Virus record (IMG/VR): IMGVR_UViG_3300023084_000105
Coordinates: 1-26,458 of that record
DNA from: a virus
DNA: 26,458 bases
Strand: one strand, 5' to 3'
A program made the position numbers and the translations under genes. The notes beneath the pieces are model-generated. The model was not told the origin of the DNA. It searched no databases and saw nothing but the letters and a program-made list of their open reading frames with translations. The first letter of the stretch is position 1; every line of letters begins with the position of its first letter. Positions 5,796 through 13,304 of this stretch are shown one piece after another.

Positions 5796-7895
5796 ATGGC
5801 CCAGGATATGTCCTTTGAAGACTTTTTCGAGACGATGGACGAAATAGAACTCCAAGGGATCGTCGGCAAAGAAATCGATGACGCGGTCGATTACGTCGAC
5901 AATTGGGTTAGTCCGATCCGCTCGTTGGCTACCAAGTATTACCGGGGCGAGCCTTTTGGCGATGAAGAGGAAGGCCGCAGCCAAGTTGTCAGCATGGACG
6001 TACGGGATACCGTACAGGCGATCATGCCATCACTTATGCGGATCTTTCACGGCAACGAGAAGACGGTGCAGTATGTACCGCAAGGGCCGGAAGATGTTGC
6101 CGCGGCGAAGCAGGCGACAGATTATGTTAACTACATCGTAAATCGCGACAACAACGGCTTCCTGGTGACGCACGCTGCGTTTCAGGATGCATTGATTCGT
6201 AAGGTCGGTATTATCAAGGCATACTGGGACGATAAAACCCAGTTTGAGACGCACGATTTTACTGGCTTAGATGACCAGGCATTGGCTATTCTGCAAGCAG
6301 AAGAAGGCGTAGAAGTAAACGTCCTGCAGTCAGAAACCATTGGGGAGCCTACCATAGATGAAATGGGGCAGATGGTCATGCCGCCACAAGTTCATGCTGT
6401 TCAAGCGACGTACACGCGTCCGGATGGCCGCGTTAAGATCGAAGCGCTACCGCCAGAAGAATTCCTAATCAGCCGTGAAGCAAAAAGCATAGAAGAGGCT
6501 GACTTTGTTGCCCACCGTCGCATCGTCACTATCTCTGAGTTAGTGCAGATGGGCTATGACGCTGAGCAGTTCGAGACAATCGGCAGCGTGCACGATGACA
6601 TGGAAATGAACATTGAGCGCACGACGCGCAACCCGGCGCTACATCACGAGATGAACCAGCGCCATGACGACGCGATGCGCAAGATTATGTATGTGGAATC
6701 GTATATACGCGTTGACTACGATCAGGACGGGATTGCAGAGCTGCGTAAGATCTGCACCGTTGGTAACTCAAACGAAGTAATTATGAACGAACCGGTCGAT
6801 ATGGCGCCGTTTTGCGCGTTCTGCCCGGACCCCGAAGCACATGACTTTTTTGGCATGTCTGTAGCTGATACGGTGATGGACATCCAGCGGATCAAAAGTA
6901 ATGTGATGAGAAACACATTAGACAGCTTGGCGATGGCGATCCACCCACGCATGGCGGTGGTTGAGGGCATGGTTTCGTACGAAGATGCCATGAACACCGA
7001 GGTTGGTGCTATAATCCGCCAGCGCGCCGCCGGCCAGGTGCAGCCGATCACGATGCCGTTTGTGGGGCAGCAAGCGTTTCCAGTTCTGAGCTACCTTGAC
7101 GAGATCAAGGAAGCGCGCACGGGCGTCACAAAGGCCTCGCAGGGGCTTGATAGCTCTGCTCTGCAGTCAACGACTGCCGCAGCCGTTAACGCGACTGTGA
7201 CGCAAGCACAGCAGCGCATAGAGCTAATCGCGCGTATCTTTGCAGAAACTGGCATGAAAGACATGTATCGCATGATCCTGCGCTTGATCGTTAAGCACCA
7301 GGACCGTCCGCGCATGGTGCGTTTTAATGAGGATTTTGTTGAGATCGATCCGCGCGTGTGGGACACAAACATGGATGTTTCAGTAAACGTTGCGCTGGGT
7401 CGCGGCACTGATGTAGATCGCATGAACATGTTAATGCAGATCGGAAACATGCAGAAAGAGTCAATCATGCAAATGGGTCCAATGAACCCAGTAACTGACT
7501 TGTCAAAACTTACTAATACTATGCGCGAGTTTGCAGTGTTGGCTGGATACAAAGACGCTAACCAGTTCTTTAATGATCCGGAAACATATCGTCCACCGCC
7601 ACCGCAGCCAAAAGAACCTAAAATTGAAGAGCAGCTAGTCGCAGTGCAGATCCAGGAGATCCAGGCAAACATGCAGAAGAAAGCTGCAGAACTGCAAATT
7701 GAGCAAGAGCGCATCAGAATGGAAGACGACCGGAAGCGTGATGAGCTAGACGCGGAGCTGTTTATGAAGGCGGCAGAGATGCAGGCGAAGTATGGCACGC
7801 AGGTCGACGTTGCGCAGATCAGATCAGAAATGGAAATAAATCGTGAGGTGTTGAAGGCGCAAAACGATGTCATCAAAGGATCGCTAGATGACTAA
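5796..7895 (+). CDS. Portal protein (head-tail connector), P22-like
   Basis: At 699 residues the length fits the large podovirus portals of the P22 family, which form a dodecameric ring at one capsid vertex for DNA passage and tail attachment. Visible family features are the early DYVDNWVSPIRSLATKYYRG helix and an ATDYVNYIVNRDNNGF segment (about 107-122). The sequence DYDQDGIAELRKICTVGN (about 307-324) follows, then a long crown/wing region. Residues about 608-690 form a Glu/Lys/Gln-rich coiled coil beginning after a Pro-rich PPPPQPKEPK linker. This probably builds the barrel that reaches into the capsid. AAAAGG lies just upstream of the ATG. The 3' end overlaps the next gene by 8 bases. A long minus-strand ORF here is a codon shadow. 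Confidence 0.9.
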   Translation: MAQDMSFEDFFETMDEIELQGIVGKEIDDAVDYVDNWVSPIRSLATKYYRGEPFGDEEEGRSQVVSMDVRDTVQAIMPSLMRIFHGNEKTVQYVPQGPEDVAAAKQATDYVNYIVNRDNNGFLVTHAAFQDALIRKVGIIKAYWDDKTQFETHDFTGLDDQALAILQAEEGVEVNVLQSETIGEPTIDEMGQMVMPPQVHAVQATYTRPDGRVKIEALPPEEFLISREAKSIEEADFVAHRRIVTISELVQMGYDAEQFETIGSVHDDMEMNIERTTRNPALHHEMNQRHDDAMRKIMYVESYIRVDYDQDGIAELRKICTVGNSNEVIMNEPVDMAPFCAFCPDPEAHDFFGMSVADTVMDIQRIKSNVMRNTLDSLAMAIHPRMAVVEGMVSYEDAMNTEVGAIIRQRAAGQVQPITMPFVGQQAFPVLSYLDEIKEARTGVTKASQGLDSSALQSTTAAAVNATVTQAQQRIELIARIFAETGMKDMYRMILRLIVKHQDRPRMVRFNEDFVEIDPRVWDTNMDVSVNVALGRGTDVDRMNMLMQIGNMQKESIMQMGPMNPVTDLSKLTNTMREFAVLAGYKDANQFFNDPETYRPPPPQPKEPKIEEQLVAVQIQEIQANMQKKAAELQIEQERIRMEDDRKRDELDAELFMKAAEMQAKYGTQVDVAQIRSEMEINREVLKAQNDVIKGSLDD

Positions 7896-8133
7896 ATCTA
7901 AGCAGCAGATCATTGACGATGGAAAGATGGCAGAGCGTCTTCTTGGCGACACAGATCTGGAGCGATTTTTTGAGGAAATGGAAACAGAATGTTGGACCCA
8001 GTTTAAAAGTTCGACATACAGTGACACAGCCGCCAGAGAAGCGGCGTATACGAGAGTAGCGGGAATTGAAGCAGTGCGCACCTATCTCAGGGCAATGGTC
8101 GATAATGGGACTATTGCGCTAAAATCGAAATGA
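7888..8133 (+). CDS. Small hypothetical protein between portal and scaffold (81 aa)
   Basis: The 81-residue protein overlaps the portal 3' end by 8 bases, so it is translationally coupled. It looks fully helical and polar, with MAERLLGDTDLERFFEEMET near residues 14-33, a WTQF motif and a second helix VAGIEAVRTYLRAMVDNG near 57-74. Small helical proteins at this position in podovirus head operons are common but poorly characterised. A role in head assembly is inferred from position only. No membrane segment, signal peptide or catalytic motif is visible. Confidence 0.75.
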   Translation: MTKSKQQIIDDGKMAERLLGDTDLERFFEEMETECWTQFKSSTYSDTAAREAAYTRVAGIEAVRTYLRAMVDNGTIALKSK

Positions 8134-8154
8134 TAGCATAATGCGGAGATAGAA

Positions 8155-9147
8155 ATGGCAGAAACCAACAACCCACAAGGGATTGGCTTGTCAGAAGCAC
8201 AAAACGCAATCAGCGCCATGATGACACCCCCTGCGGATACTGTCGAGGTAGCTGAAGCAACAGCATCTGAAGCCACAGAGGAGCTAGTTGAAGAGCAGGA
8301 GCTTGAGGCTGGTTATGAAGCGGCGGAAGAGGTCGAAGAGTACGAGGAGCAGTCAGAGTACGAGGAAGAATACGATTCTCAGGACATACTTTCCATGCTT
8401 GTGGAGGTAGACGGCGAAGAGAAAACCGTAGACGAAATCAAAAATGGCTATCTAAGACACAGCGACTATACCAGGAAAACGCAAGCCCTGGCGGAAGAAC
8501 GCAAAGCGGTCGACCAGCGAGAGCAGGCAATCCAACAACAAGAGGCACAGTACGCTCAATTACTTCCAGCGTTAGCGCAGAAAATTGAGTCGATGGCGGA
8601 ACCAGAACCAGATTGGGACAAACTGTACGACACAGACCCCGCACTGGCGCAACGAGCAGAACGTAAGTACAACCAGCAAAAGCAAGAGCGTGAGCAACAG
8701 CTAGCTGCGATACGACAAGAGCAAGCTCGCTTGCAACAACAGAACCAGCAGCGCTTGGCGCAAGCCGAGGCGCAATACGAAGCGGAGCAGCGTGAGCTGA
8801 TACCACAGATTATCCCGGAATGGCGTAATCAGGACGTGGCGGCAAACGAAGCCTTGGAACTACGCAACTACCTGCTAGATGCAGGATTTGTTGACCAGGA
8901 CATCCAGGGTCTTAAAAATGCAATGCTGATCAAGATGGCGCGACAATCCATGCTCTATGAGCGCGGGAACGCAAAATTGAAAAAGGCAAAAGTGAAGCCG
9001 AAAGGTAGCACAAAAAAGCCGCTCAGAGCTGGATCTAACAATAGCCGACCTATGACTAAGCCTCGCGGACAAGCTGAAATGCAACAGCTAAAACGTACAG
9101 GCCGAATGCAAGATGCACAGGCTGCAATCAAACAATTGCTCAAATAG
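8155..9147 (+). CDS. Scaffolding protein
   Basis: The ATG is preceded by CGGAGAT. The 330-residue product has the composition of a tailed-phage scaffold. It has an extremely acidic N-terminal third (Glu-rich from about residue 40 to 75). The EVDGEEKTVDEIKNGYLRHS segment follows (about 88-107) and leads into a very long Gln/Glu/Ala/Arg helix or coiled coil (about 113-215). The basic C-terminus is rich in Lys and Arg (from about residue 275) and ends in a short helix. Scaffolds line the inside of the procapsid and bind the coat protein through a basic C-terminal helix. The position between portal and major capsid protein supports the call. No protease motif is visible, so it is probably not a fused maturation protease. 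Confidence 0.8.
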   Translation: MAETNNPQGIGLSEAQNAISAMMTPPADTVEVAEATASEATEELVEEQELEAGYEAAEEVEEYEEQSEYEEEYDSQDILSMLVEVDGEEKTVDEIKNGYLRHSDYTRKTQALAEERKAVDQREQAIQQQEAQYAQLLPALAQKIESMAEPEPDWDKLYDTDPALAQRAERKYNQQKQEREQQLAAIRQEQARLQQQNQQRLAQAEAQYEAEQRELIPQIIPEWRNQDVAANEALELRNYLLDAGFVDQDIQGLKNAMLIKMARQSMLYERGNAKLKKAKVKPKGSTKKPLRAGSNNSRPMTKPRGQAEMQQLKRTGRMQDAQAAIKQLLK

Positions 9148-9156
9148 GAGGCCACT

Positions 9157-10110
9157 ATGGCAATCGTAGCAAATACATTTACATCGCACAGCGCGGTGGG
9201 TATCCGCGAGTCACTCGCCGATATCATCTCAAGCATTTCACCAGAAGAAGTGCCAGCACAATCTAACCTTGGCTCAGAGAGCGTTTCTAACACTTACTTC
9301 GAGTGGCAGACAGATTCTTTGGCAGCTGCGTCGACTACAGCGCGCATCGATGGTGATGATGTCGCGTCATACGACAGTACATCAGCGACCACACGCGTTG
9401 GTAACTATACGCACATTCTACGCCGCACAATGATCATCGCCGACAACCTTGGCGCACAGGATCTTGCGGGACGCAATGATGAGTACGCATACCAAATCGC
9501 TAAGCGCGGCAAAGAGCTTCGCCGGGACATCGAAAAGACGATCCTGGATAATAATGCTCAAGTGGCCGGGTCATCTTCTACAGCTCGTGAAACAGGCGGC
9601 ATTGGCGCTTGGATCGCGACAAACGAGAACGTCGGCACAGGCGGCGGCTTGACAACTGGCAACGGTACGACAGCTCGTACAGACGGCACGCAACGCGACT
9701 TAACTGAAGCTATGGTCAAAGACGCAATGCAGCAAGCCTTCACAACAGGTGGTCAGCCAAGCATCTTGATGGTTGGTCCGCACAACAAAACTGTCGTGTC
9801 AGCTTTTGCAGGTATCGCGGCACAGCGTTACCAAGCGCCATCAGACAGCCCAACTACGATTATAGGTGCTGCTGATGTATACTTGTCCGACTTCGGCACT
9901 TTGAGCGTCATTGCTAATAGGTTCCAGCGTGAGCGTGACGCCCTACTACTTGACCCAGAATATGCGTCAGTATGTAACCTGCGTCCAATCCAGACTGTAG
10001 AACTTGCCAAGACCGGCGATGCTTCTAAAGCCATGGTGCTCTGGGAAGGGGGCTTAAAGGTACTTAACGAGGGTGCACACGCAATCGTGGCAGACTTGAA
10101 CGTATCATAA
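9157..10110 (+). CDS. Major capsid protein, SU10/DUF5309 type
   Basis: A strong ribosome-binding site (ATAGGAGG) precedes the ATG, as expected for the most abundant virion protein. The 317 residues resemble the SU10-like (DUF5309) HK97-fold capsid family. An N-terminal arm with VGIRESLADIISSISPEEVP and a strand FEWQTDSLA is followed by VGNYTHILRRTMIIADNL. Next come the long spine helix with YAYQIAKRGKELRRDIEKTI, a Gly/Thr-rich loop, and the P-domain ILMVGPHNKTVVSAFAG. The strands LLLDPEYASVCNLRPIQT and MVLWEGGLKVLNEGAHAIVA close it. No decoration Ig domain is fused. A hairpin/terminator lies directly after the stop, a common way to set capsid stoichiometry. Confidence 0.9.
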   Translation: MAIVANTFTSHSAVGIRESLADIISSISPEEVPAQSNLGSESVSNTYFEWQTDSLAAASTTARIDGDDVASYDSTSATTRVGNYTHILRRTMIIADNLGAQDLAGRNDEYAYQIAKRGKELRRDIEKTILDNNAQVAGSSSTARETGGIGAWIATNENVGTGGGLTTGNGTTARTDGTQRDLTEAMVKDAMQQAFTTGGQPSILMVGPHNKTVVSAFAGIAAQRYQAPSDSPTTIIGAADVYLSDFGTLSVIANRFQRERDALLLDPEYASVCNLRPIQTVELAKTGDASKAMVLWEGGLKVLNEGAHAIVADLNVS

Positions 10111-10117
10111 TAACAGC

Positions 10118-10154
10118 GGGGCGGCTTCGGTCGCCCCTCTCGTATGAGGTTTTT
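10118..10154 (+). terminator. Post-capsid hairpin pair with T-run (terminator or attenuator)
   Basis: GGGGCGGC (10118-10125) and GTCGCCCC (10130-10137) pair around a TTCG tetraloop (C-UUCG-G), giving an 8-bp stem with one G-U. A second, weaker stem CCTC (10136-10139) / GAGG (10146-10149) is followed directly by TTTTT (10150-10154). The two stems share bases 10136-10137, so they compete. The GAGG is also the ribosome-binding site of the next gene. Confidence 0.65.
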
Positions 10155-10457
10155 ATGCGTCGTATTTTTGACCAAGATCCTATGACAGGTATTACTCGCT
10201 ATTGGCACATGCGCGATAACGGTGAGTTTGTTATTGAGACACAGCAAGACGTGCAGTCACTCGTTGATATGAACAAGCGTGACCAAAACAATCAAAAAGA
10301 TGGGTGGGGCGACGGTCGCCATGTAGCCAGGATTCCTCTGCCAGTTTACTATGACTTGAAACGCAAGGGCATCATTGATGATCCAAAGGCGTTTATGAAG
10401 TGGCTGAGCGACAGTGAGAATGAGCGCGTGCGGACCAAGACCGGTAGATTAATATAG
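10155..10457 (+). CDS. Conserved-type post-capsid protein (100 aa), function unknown
   Basis: Starts at an ATG directly after the T-run of the preceding terminator, with GAGG at 10146-10149 as ribosome-binding site. The 100 residues begin MRRIFDQDPMTGITRYWHMR and contain VQSLVDMNKRDQNNQ, a HVARIPLPVYYDLKRKGI block, and a C-terminal W-L-x-D-S-x-N-E-R-VRTKTGRLI. This arrangement (FDxDPxTG at the start, HVAxIP in the middle, RTxxGRI at the end) is one I recall from phage genes lying just downstream of the capsid gene, where it remains a protein of unknown function. A head-completion role is inferred from position. No membrane segment is seen. Confidence 0.75.
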   Translation: MRRIFDQDPMTGITRYWHMRDNGEFVIETQQDVQSLVDMNKRDQNNQKDGWGDGRHVARIPLPVYYDLKRKGIIDDPKAFMKWLSDSENERVRTKTGRLI

Positions 10458-10464
10458 GACAACG

Positions 10465-10473
10465 TGGTATAAC
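10465..10473 (+). promoter_or_regulatory. Possible extended -10 internal promoter
   Basis: TGGTATAAC forms an extended -10 (TGnTATAAC), 25 bases before the ATG at 10498. No good -35 is visible at the right spacing. It would boost the tail genes after the attenuator. The following ribosome-binding site TAAGGAG is strong. Confidence 0.25.
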
Positions 10474-10497
10474 TAGGCCAATCTTAAGGAGATCAAC

Positions 10498-11184
10498 ATG
10501 GCAATTACAACTTATGCAGAATTGCAAACTGCAATCGGAGATTGGCTGAACCGTGCTGATCTTGATCAAAAAATTCCAGACTTTATTAGCCTGGCAGAAA
10601 GCACGTTAAATGACGTATTGCGTAGCGCTGACATGGTTGCGTCCAATACAGCCGCCATCACGTCAGGCCGCGCTACATTGCCGTCGGATGCGCTAGAAGT
10701 TGTATATGTCCAGGTCGCGTCTACAGAAGATGAGCCGCTTGAGCAAATTACGCCGCAACAGCTAACAATGCTACGTCGTACGCGTACACGCGATGCAGCA
10801 AACCCGCGTTTCTTTGCAATTATTGGGCGCGAGTTAGTCGTAACACCTTCGCCTTCTGGATCGTTGTCAATGGACATAGACTACTATCAGCGCATTCCAG
10901 CGCTAACGTCTAGCAACACGACAAACTGGCTTTTGACAGACGCACCGCACGTTTATCTTTACACGTCATTGCTTCATGCAACGCCGTTCCTAATGGATGA
11001 TGCGCGTTATCAGGTGTTTAACAATACTGTATCGCAGCAAGTAATGGCGGCAGTTAAGTCGCAGCAAACGCTATCGTTTGATGACGTTAAATCTGCTGGC
11101 TTCTCGCTGTCTGCGCCTGCTGACGTTGCATCTGCTCAACAATCTGCATTGGCTGCTGTTAGCAACGCTGCAAACAATGGGTAA
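10498..11184 (+). CDS. Adaptor / head-completion protein 1 (228 aa)
   Basis: AAGGAG precedes the ATG. The start MAITTYAELQTAIGDWLNRADL followed by IPDFISLAESTLNDVLR resembles proteins annotated as phage adaptor proteins, which sit under the portal and join it to the short tail, as P22 gp4 and T7 gp11 do. The middle contains LPSDALEVVYVQV and VVTPSPSGSLSMDIDYYQ, then PALTSSNTTNWLLTD and APHVYLYTSLLHATPFLMDD (about 137-165). The final third is Ala/Ser-rich and helical. The next gene is a diverged paralogue sharing the same blocks. The neighbourhood (after capsid, before fibres) supports the call. Confidence 0.7.
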   Translation: MAITTYAELQTAIGDWLNRADLDQKIPDFISLAESTLNDVLRSADMVASNTAAITSGRATLPSDALEVVYVQVASTEDEPLEQITPQQLTMLRRTRTRDAANPRFFAIIGRELVVTPSPSGSLSMDIDYYQRIPALTSSNTTNWLLTDAPHVYLYTSLLHATPFLMDDARYQVFNNTVSQQVMAAVKSQQTLSFDDVKSAGFSLSAPADVASAQQSALAAVSNAANNG

Positions 11185-11192
11185 GGTAACTT

Positions 11193-11810
11193 ATGCCTAG
11201 CACATACCAAGAGCTGAAAGATGAGGCGCTAAGTTTCATCAACAACATGGCAGCGGAGCAAAGCATCGATACGTTTGTTGATCTGTGCGAGGCCGATCTG
11301 TCGCGTAGGTTGCGGCATTGGCGTATGGAAAGGCGATCAACGGCGGTTCTAGACACACAGTATACAGCGTTGCCGAATGACTTTAACGCACCGTTACGAT
11401 TCTCTCTTACTGGCGATAACTTTTACAAGTTAGATATGGTTTCACATTCAGAGATTATGGCGCGCCGTGAGCAAAATAATAACACAGCTGGGCGACCAAA
11501 AGTCATAGCTATGACGGCAGATACATTTGAAGTGCAGCCATCACCTGACCAGGAATACACCTTAGAAATGGTTTATTATTCTAAGGTTCCAGCATTATCG
11601 GCCTCTAACACGTCAAATTGGGTTTTAGAGTATTATCCAGACGCGTATCTTTATGGGACTTTAGCGCACTCGGCTCCATACTTGCACGAAGATTCAAGAA
11701 TGCAAACCTGGTTGTCTTTGTATAATAGCGCAATTGATGCTATAAATACAGAAAGCGAGCGAGCCGAATTTGGGCGCTCTAATATGAAAATGAACATAAG
11801 GAGCTTTTAG
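11193..11810 (+). CDS. Adaptor / head-completion protein 2, paralogue of the preceding gene (205 aa)
   Basis: The 205-residue product begins MPSTYQELKDEALSFINNMA and has LCEADLSRRLRHWRM, LPNDFNAPLRFSL, and VQPSPDQEYTLEMVYYSKV. These are followed by PALSASNTSNWVLEYY and PDAYLYGTLAHSAPYLHEDS. These blocks align in order with those of the upstream adaptor-like gene (PALTSSNTTNWLL, YLYTSLLHATPFLMDD), so the two are diverged tandem copies. In related short-tailed phages I recall successive small proteins (adaptor, stopper) at this place, so the copy may form a second ring or a closure layer. The gene ends directly at the start of the next one, with a TAG-ATG junction. Confidence 0.65.
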   Translation: MPSTYQELKDEALSFINNMAAEQSIDTFVDLCEADLSRRLRHWRMERRSTAVLDTQYTALPNDFNAPLRFSLTGDNFYKLDMVSHSEIMARREQNNNTAGRPKVIAMTADTFEVQPSPDQEYTLEMVYYSKVPALSASNTSNWVLEYYPDAYLYGTLAHSAPYLHEDSRMQTWLSLYNSAIDAINTESERAEFGRSNMKMNIRSF

Positions 11811-12242
11811 ATGGCGAGTTTTACAAAGGTAAACGATTTCGTCAAAAACATGGCGAACGCGATGGATTTGGACGCAGACACGTTGGCGGTTGCGTTATCA
11901 AACACTGACCCAACGGCGGGAACAGATGTAACAGCGGATGGTAATGGTGTTTTAGCTAACATCACAGAGATCGCTTACACAAACTTGTCATCACGCACAC
12001 TGGCGAATGTCACCAGCACACAGGCATCAGGAACATACAAGCTATCTGCGGACGATCTGACGTTAACTGCATCAGGTGGATCAGTTGCAGCGTTTCGCTA
12101 TGTTGTGATTTACAACGACACGCCAACATCACCAGCCGATCCTGTGATCGGATATTACGACTACGGGACATCCTTGACCTTAAACGATGGTGATACGTTC
12201 ACAATCGACATCGGGACAAACGGCATCCTAACAATGGCATAA
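11811..12242 (+). CDS. Beta-rich virion structural protein (143 aa)
   Basis: Begins immediately after the preceding TAG, with AAGGAG upstream. The first 25 residues (MASFTKVNDFVKNMANAMDL) look helical. The rest is a string of Thr/Ser/Gly/Asp-rich beta strands with FRYVVIYNDTPTSPADPVIG then YYDYGTSLTLNDGDTFTIDI at the end. The sequence style is that of small phage virion proteins such as a decoration, stopper or tail-completion protein. The YNDTP...IGYYDYG...LNDGDTFT block is one I recall from unnamed phage structural genes. Position between adaptors and fibres fits a minor head-tail structural protein. Confidence 0.65.
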   Translation: MASFTKVNDFVKNMANAMDLDADTLAVALSNTDPTAGTDVTADGNGVLANITEIAYTNLSSRTLANVTSTQASGTYKLSADDLTLTASGGSVAAFRYVVIYNDTPTSPADPVIGYYDYGTSLTLNDGDTFTIDIGTNGILTMA

Positions 12243-12254
12243 TGGAGGGTCATC

Positions 12255-13295
12255 ATGGCTAAACTTTTTAACAGAGCCAAGATGACGACATCCACAACTG
12301 GAAGCGGAACCGTTAGTCTATCTGATGCAGCGGTAGGCTTCCAGACATTCGCGGCAGCGGGTGTTTCTGACGGGGATGTTGTACAATACGTTATAGAGGA
12401 AGGTGGCAATTTTGAGATTGGCACTGGTACTTATAGCAGTAGTGGAACATCTCTAACTCGTAGTCCAACAGAAAGCAGTAACTCAAACGCAGCTATTACT
12501 TTAGCTGGTGCAGCAAAAGTATCAATCACCGCAGTAGCGGCAGACCTTAATCGTCTACAGCACGACGGGTCAGACAAGGTTACAGTTTCGTCAACGGGTG
12601 CATCTGTAACAGGCAACTTGGCGGTATCTGGTACGGTTGATGGGCGCGATGTAGCGGCAGATGGAACGAAGTTAGATAATATAGAAAGTGGAGCTACAGC
12701 AGATCAAACTGCGTCAGAAATTAAAACAGCTTATGAAAGTAATAGCGACACTAACGCATTCACAGATGCTTTGCAGGCAAAGCTAAATGGCATTGAGGCA
12801 AGCGCAGACGTTACAGATACAGCAAACGTCACAGCCGCAGGCGCATTGATGGACAGTGAGGTGACAAACCTTACGCAAGTCAAAGCGTTTGATAGCAGTG
12901 ATTACGCTACAGCAGCTCAGGGTTCGACAGCGGATGCGGCCTTGCCTAAAGCTGGCGGCACGATGACAGGCTCTATTCGCTTAGACCAGGACAGTTTGTC
13001 AGCAAGCGGCGGCACATTAACAATTGATCTGGATGCAGCGAACAACTTTAAAATCACCATGTCAGCAAGCACAACATTTGCATTCAGCAATGTATCGGCG
13101 GGTCGTGGCGGTAATCTTATCATTGTGCAGAACGCAACAGGCGGTTATTCTTTTACGCTTCCAGCGGCATGTAAGACACCTGTTAACGGCGCGTCTATTG
13201 TGCAGGCAACCAATGCAAACGAGATCAGCATTTTGTCTTACTATGTGGTCGATAGTTCAACCATCTTGGTTAATTATATCGGTGACTTTGCATAG
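12255..13295 (+). CDS. Tail fibre protein (346 aa)
   Basis: GGAGG precedes the ATG. The N-terminus MAKLFNRAKMTTSTTGSGTV, with FQTFAAAGVSDGDVVQYVIE and a GNFEIGTGTYSSSGTSLTRS block, is a common virion-anchoring head of marine phage fibres. The middle contains VDGRDVAADGTKLDNIESGA, TADQTASEIKTAYESNSDTN and FTDALQAKLNGIEASADVTD, a collagen-like/trimeric shaft segment found in many phage and bacterial fibres. The C-terminal third (KAGGTMTGSIRLDQDSLSAS onward) is a beta-rich trimer tip. It heads the fibre array and is probably the main tail fibre or a fibre attachment protein. The host receptor cannot be inferred. Confidence 0.8.
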   Translation: MAKLFNRAKMTTSTTGSGTVSLSDAAVGFQTFAAAGVSDGDVVQYVIEEGGNFEIGTGTYSSSGTSLTRSPTESSNSNAAITLAGAAKVSITAVAADLNRLQHDGSDKVTVSSTGASVTGNLAVSGTVDGRDVAADGTKLDNIESGATADQTASEIKTAYESNSDTNAFTDALQAKLNGIEASADVTDTANVTAAGALMDSEVTNLTQVKAFDSSDYATAAQGSTADAALPKAGGTMTGSIRLDQDSLSASGGTLTIDLDAANNFKITMSASTTFAFSNVSAGRGGNLIIVQNATGGYSFTLPAACKTPVNGASIVQATNANEISILSYYVVDSSTILVNYIGDFA

Positions 13296-13304
13296 GGGGC
13301 CGTA

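Noticed and set aside
7091-7876. 261-codon minus-strand ORF opposite the portal gene
   Set aside because: The product is Ser/Cys/Ile-rich with no motif, and the portal frame has clear family features. It is a codon-bias shadow.
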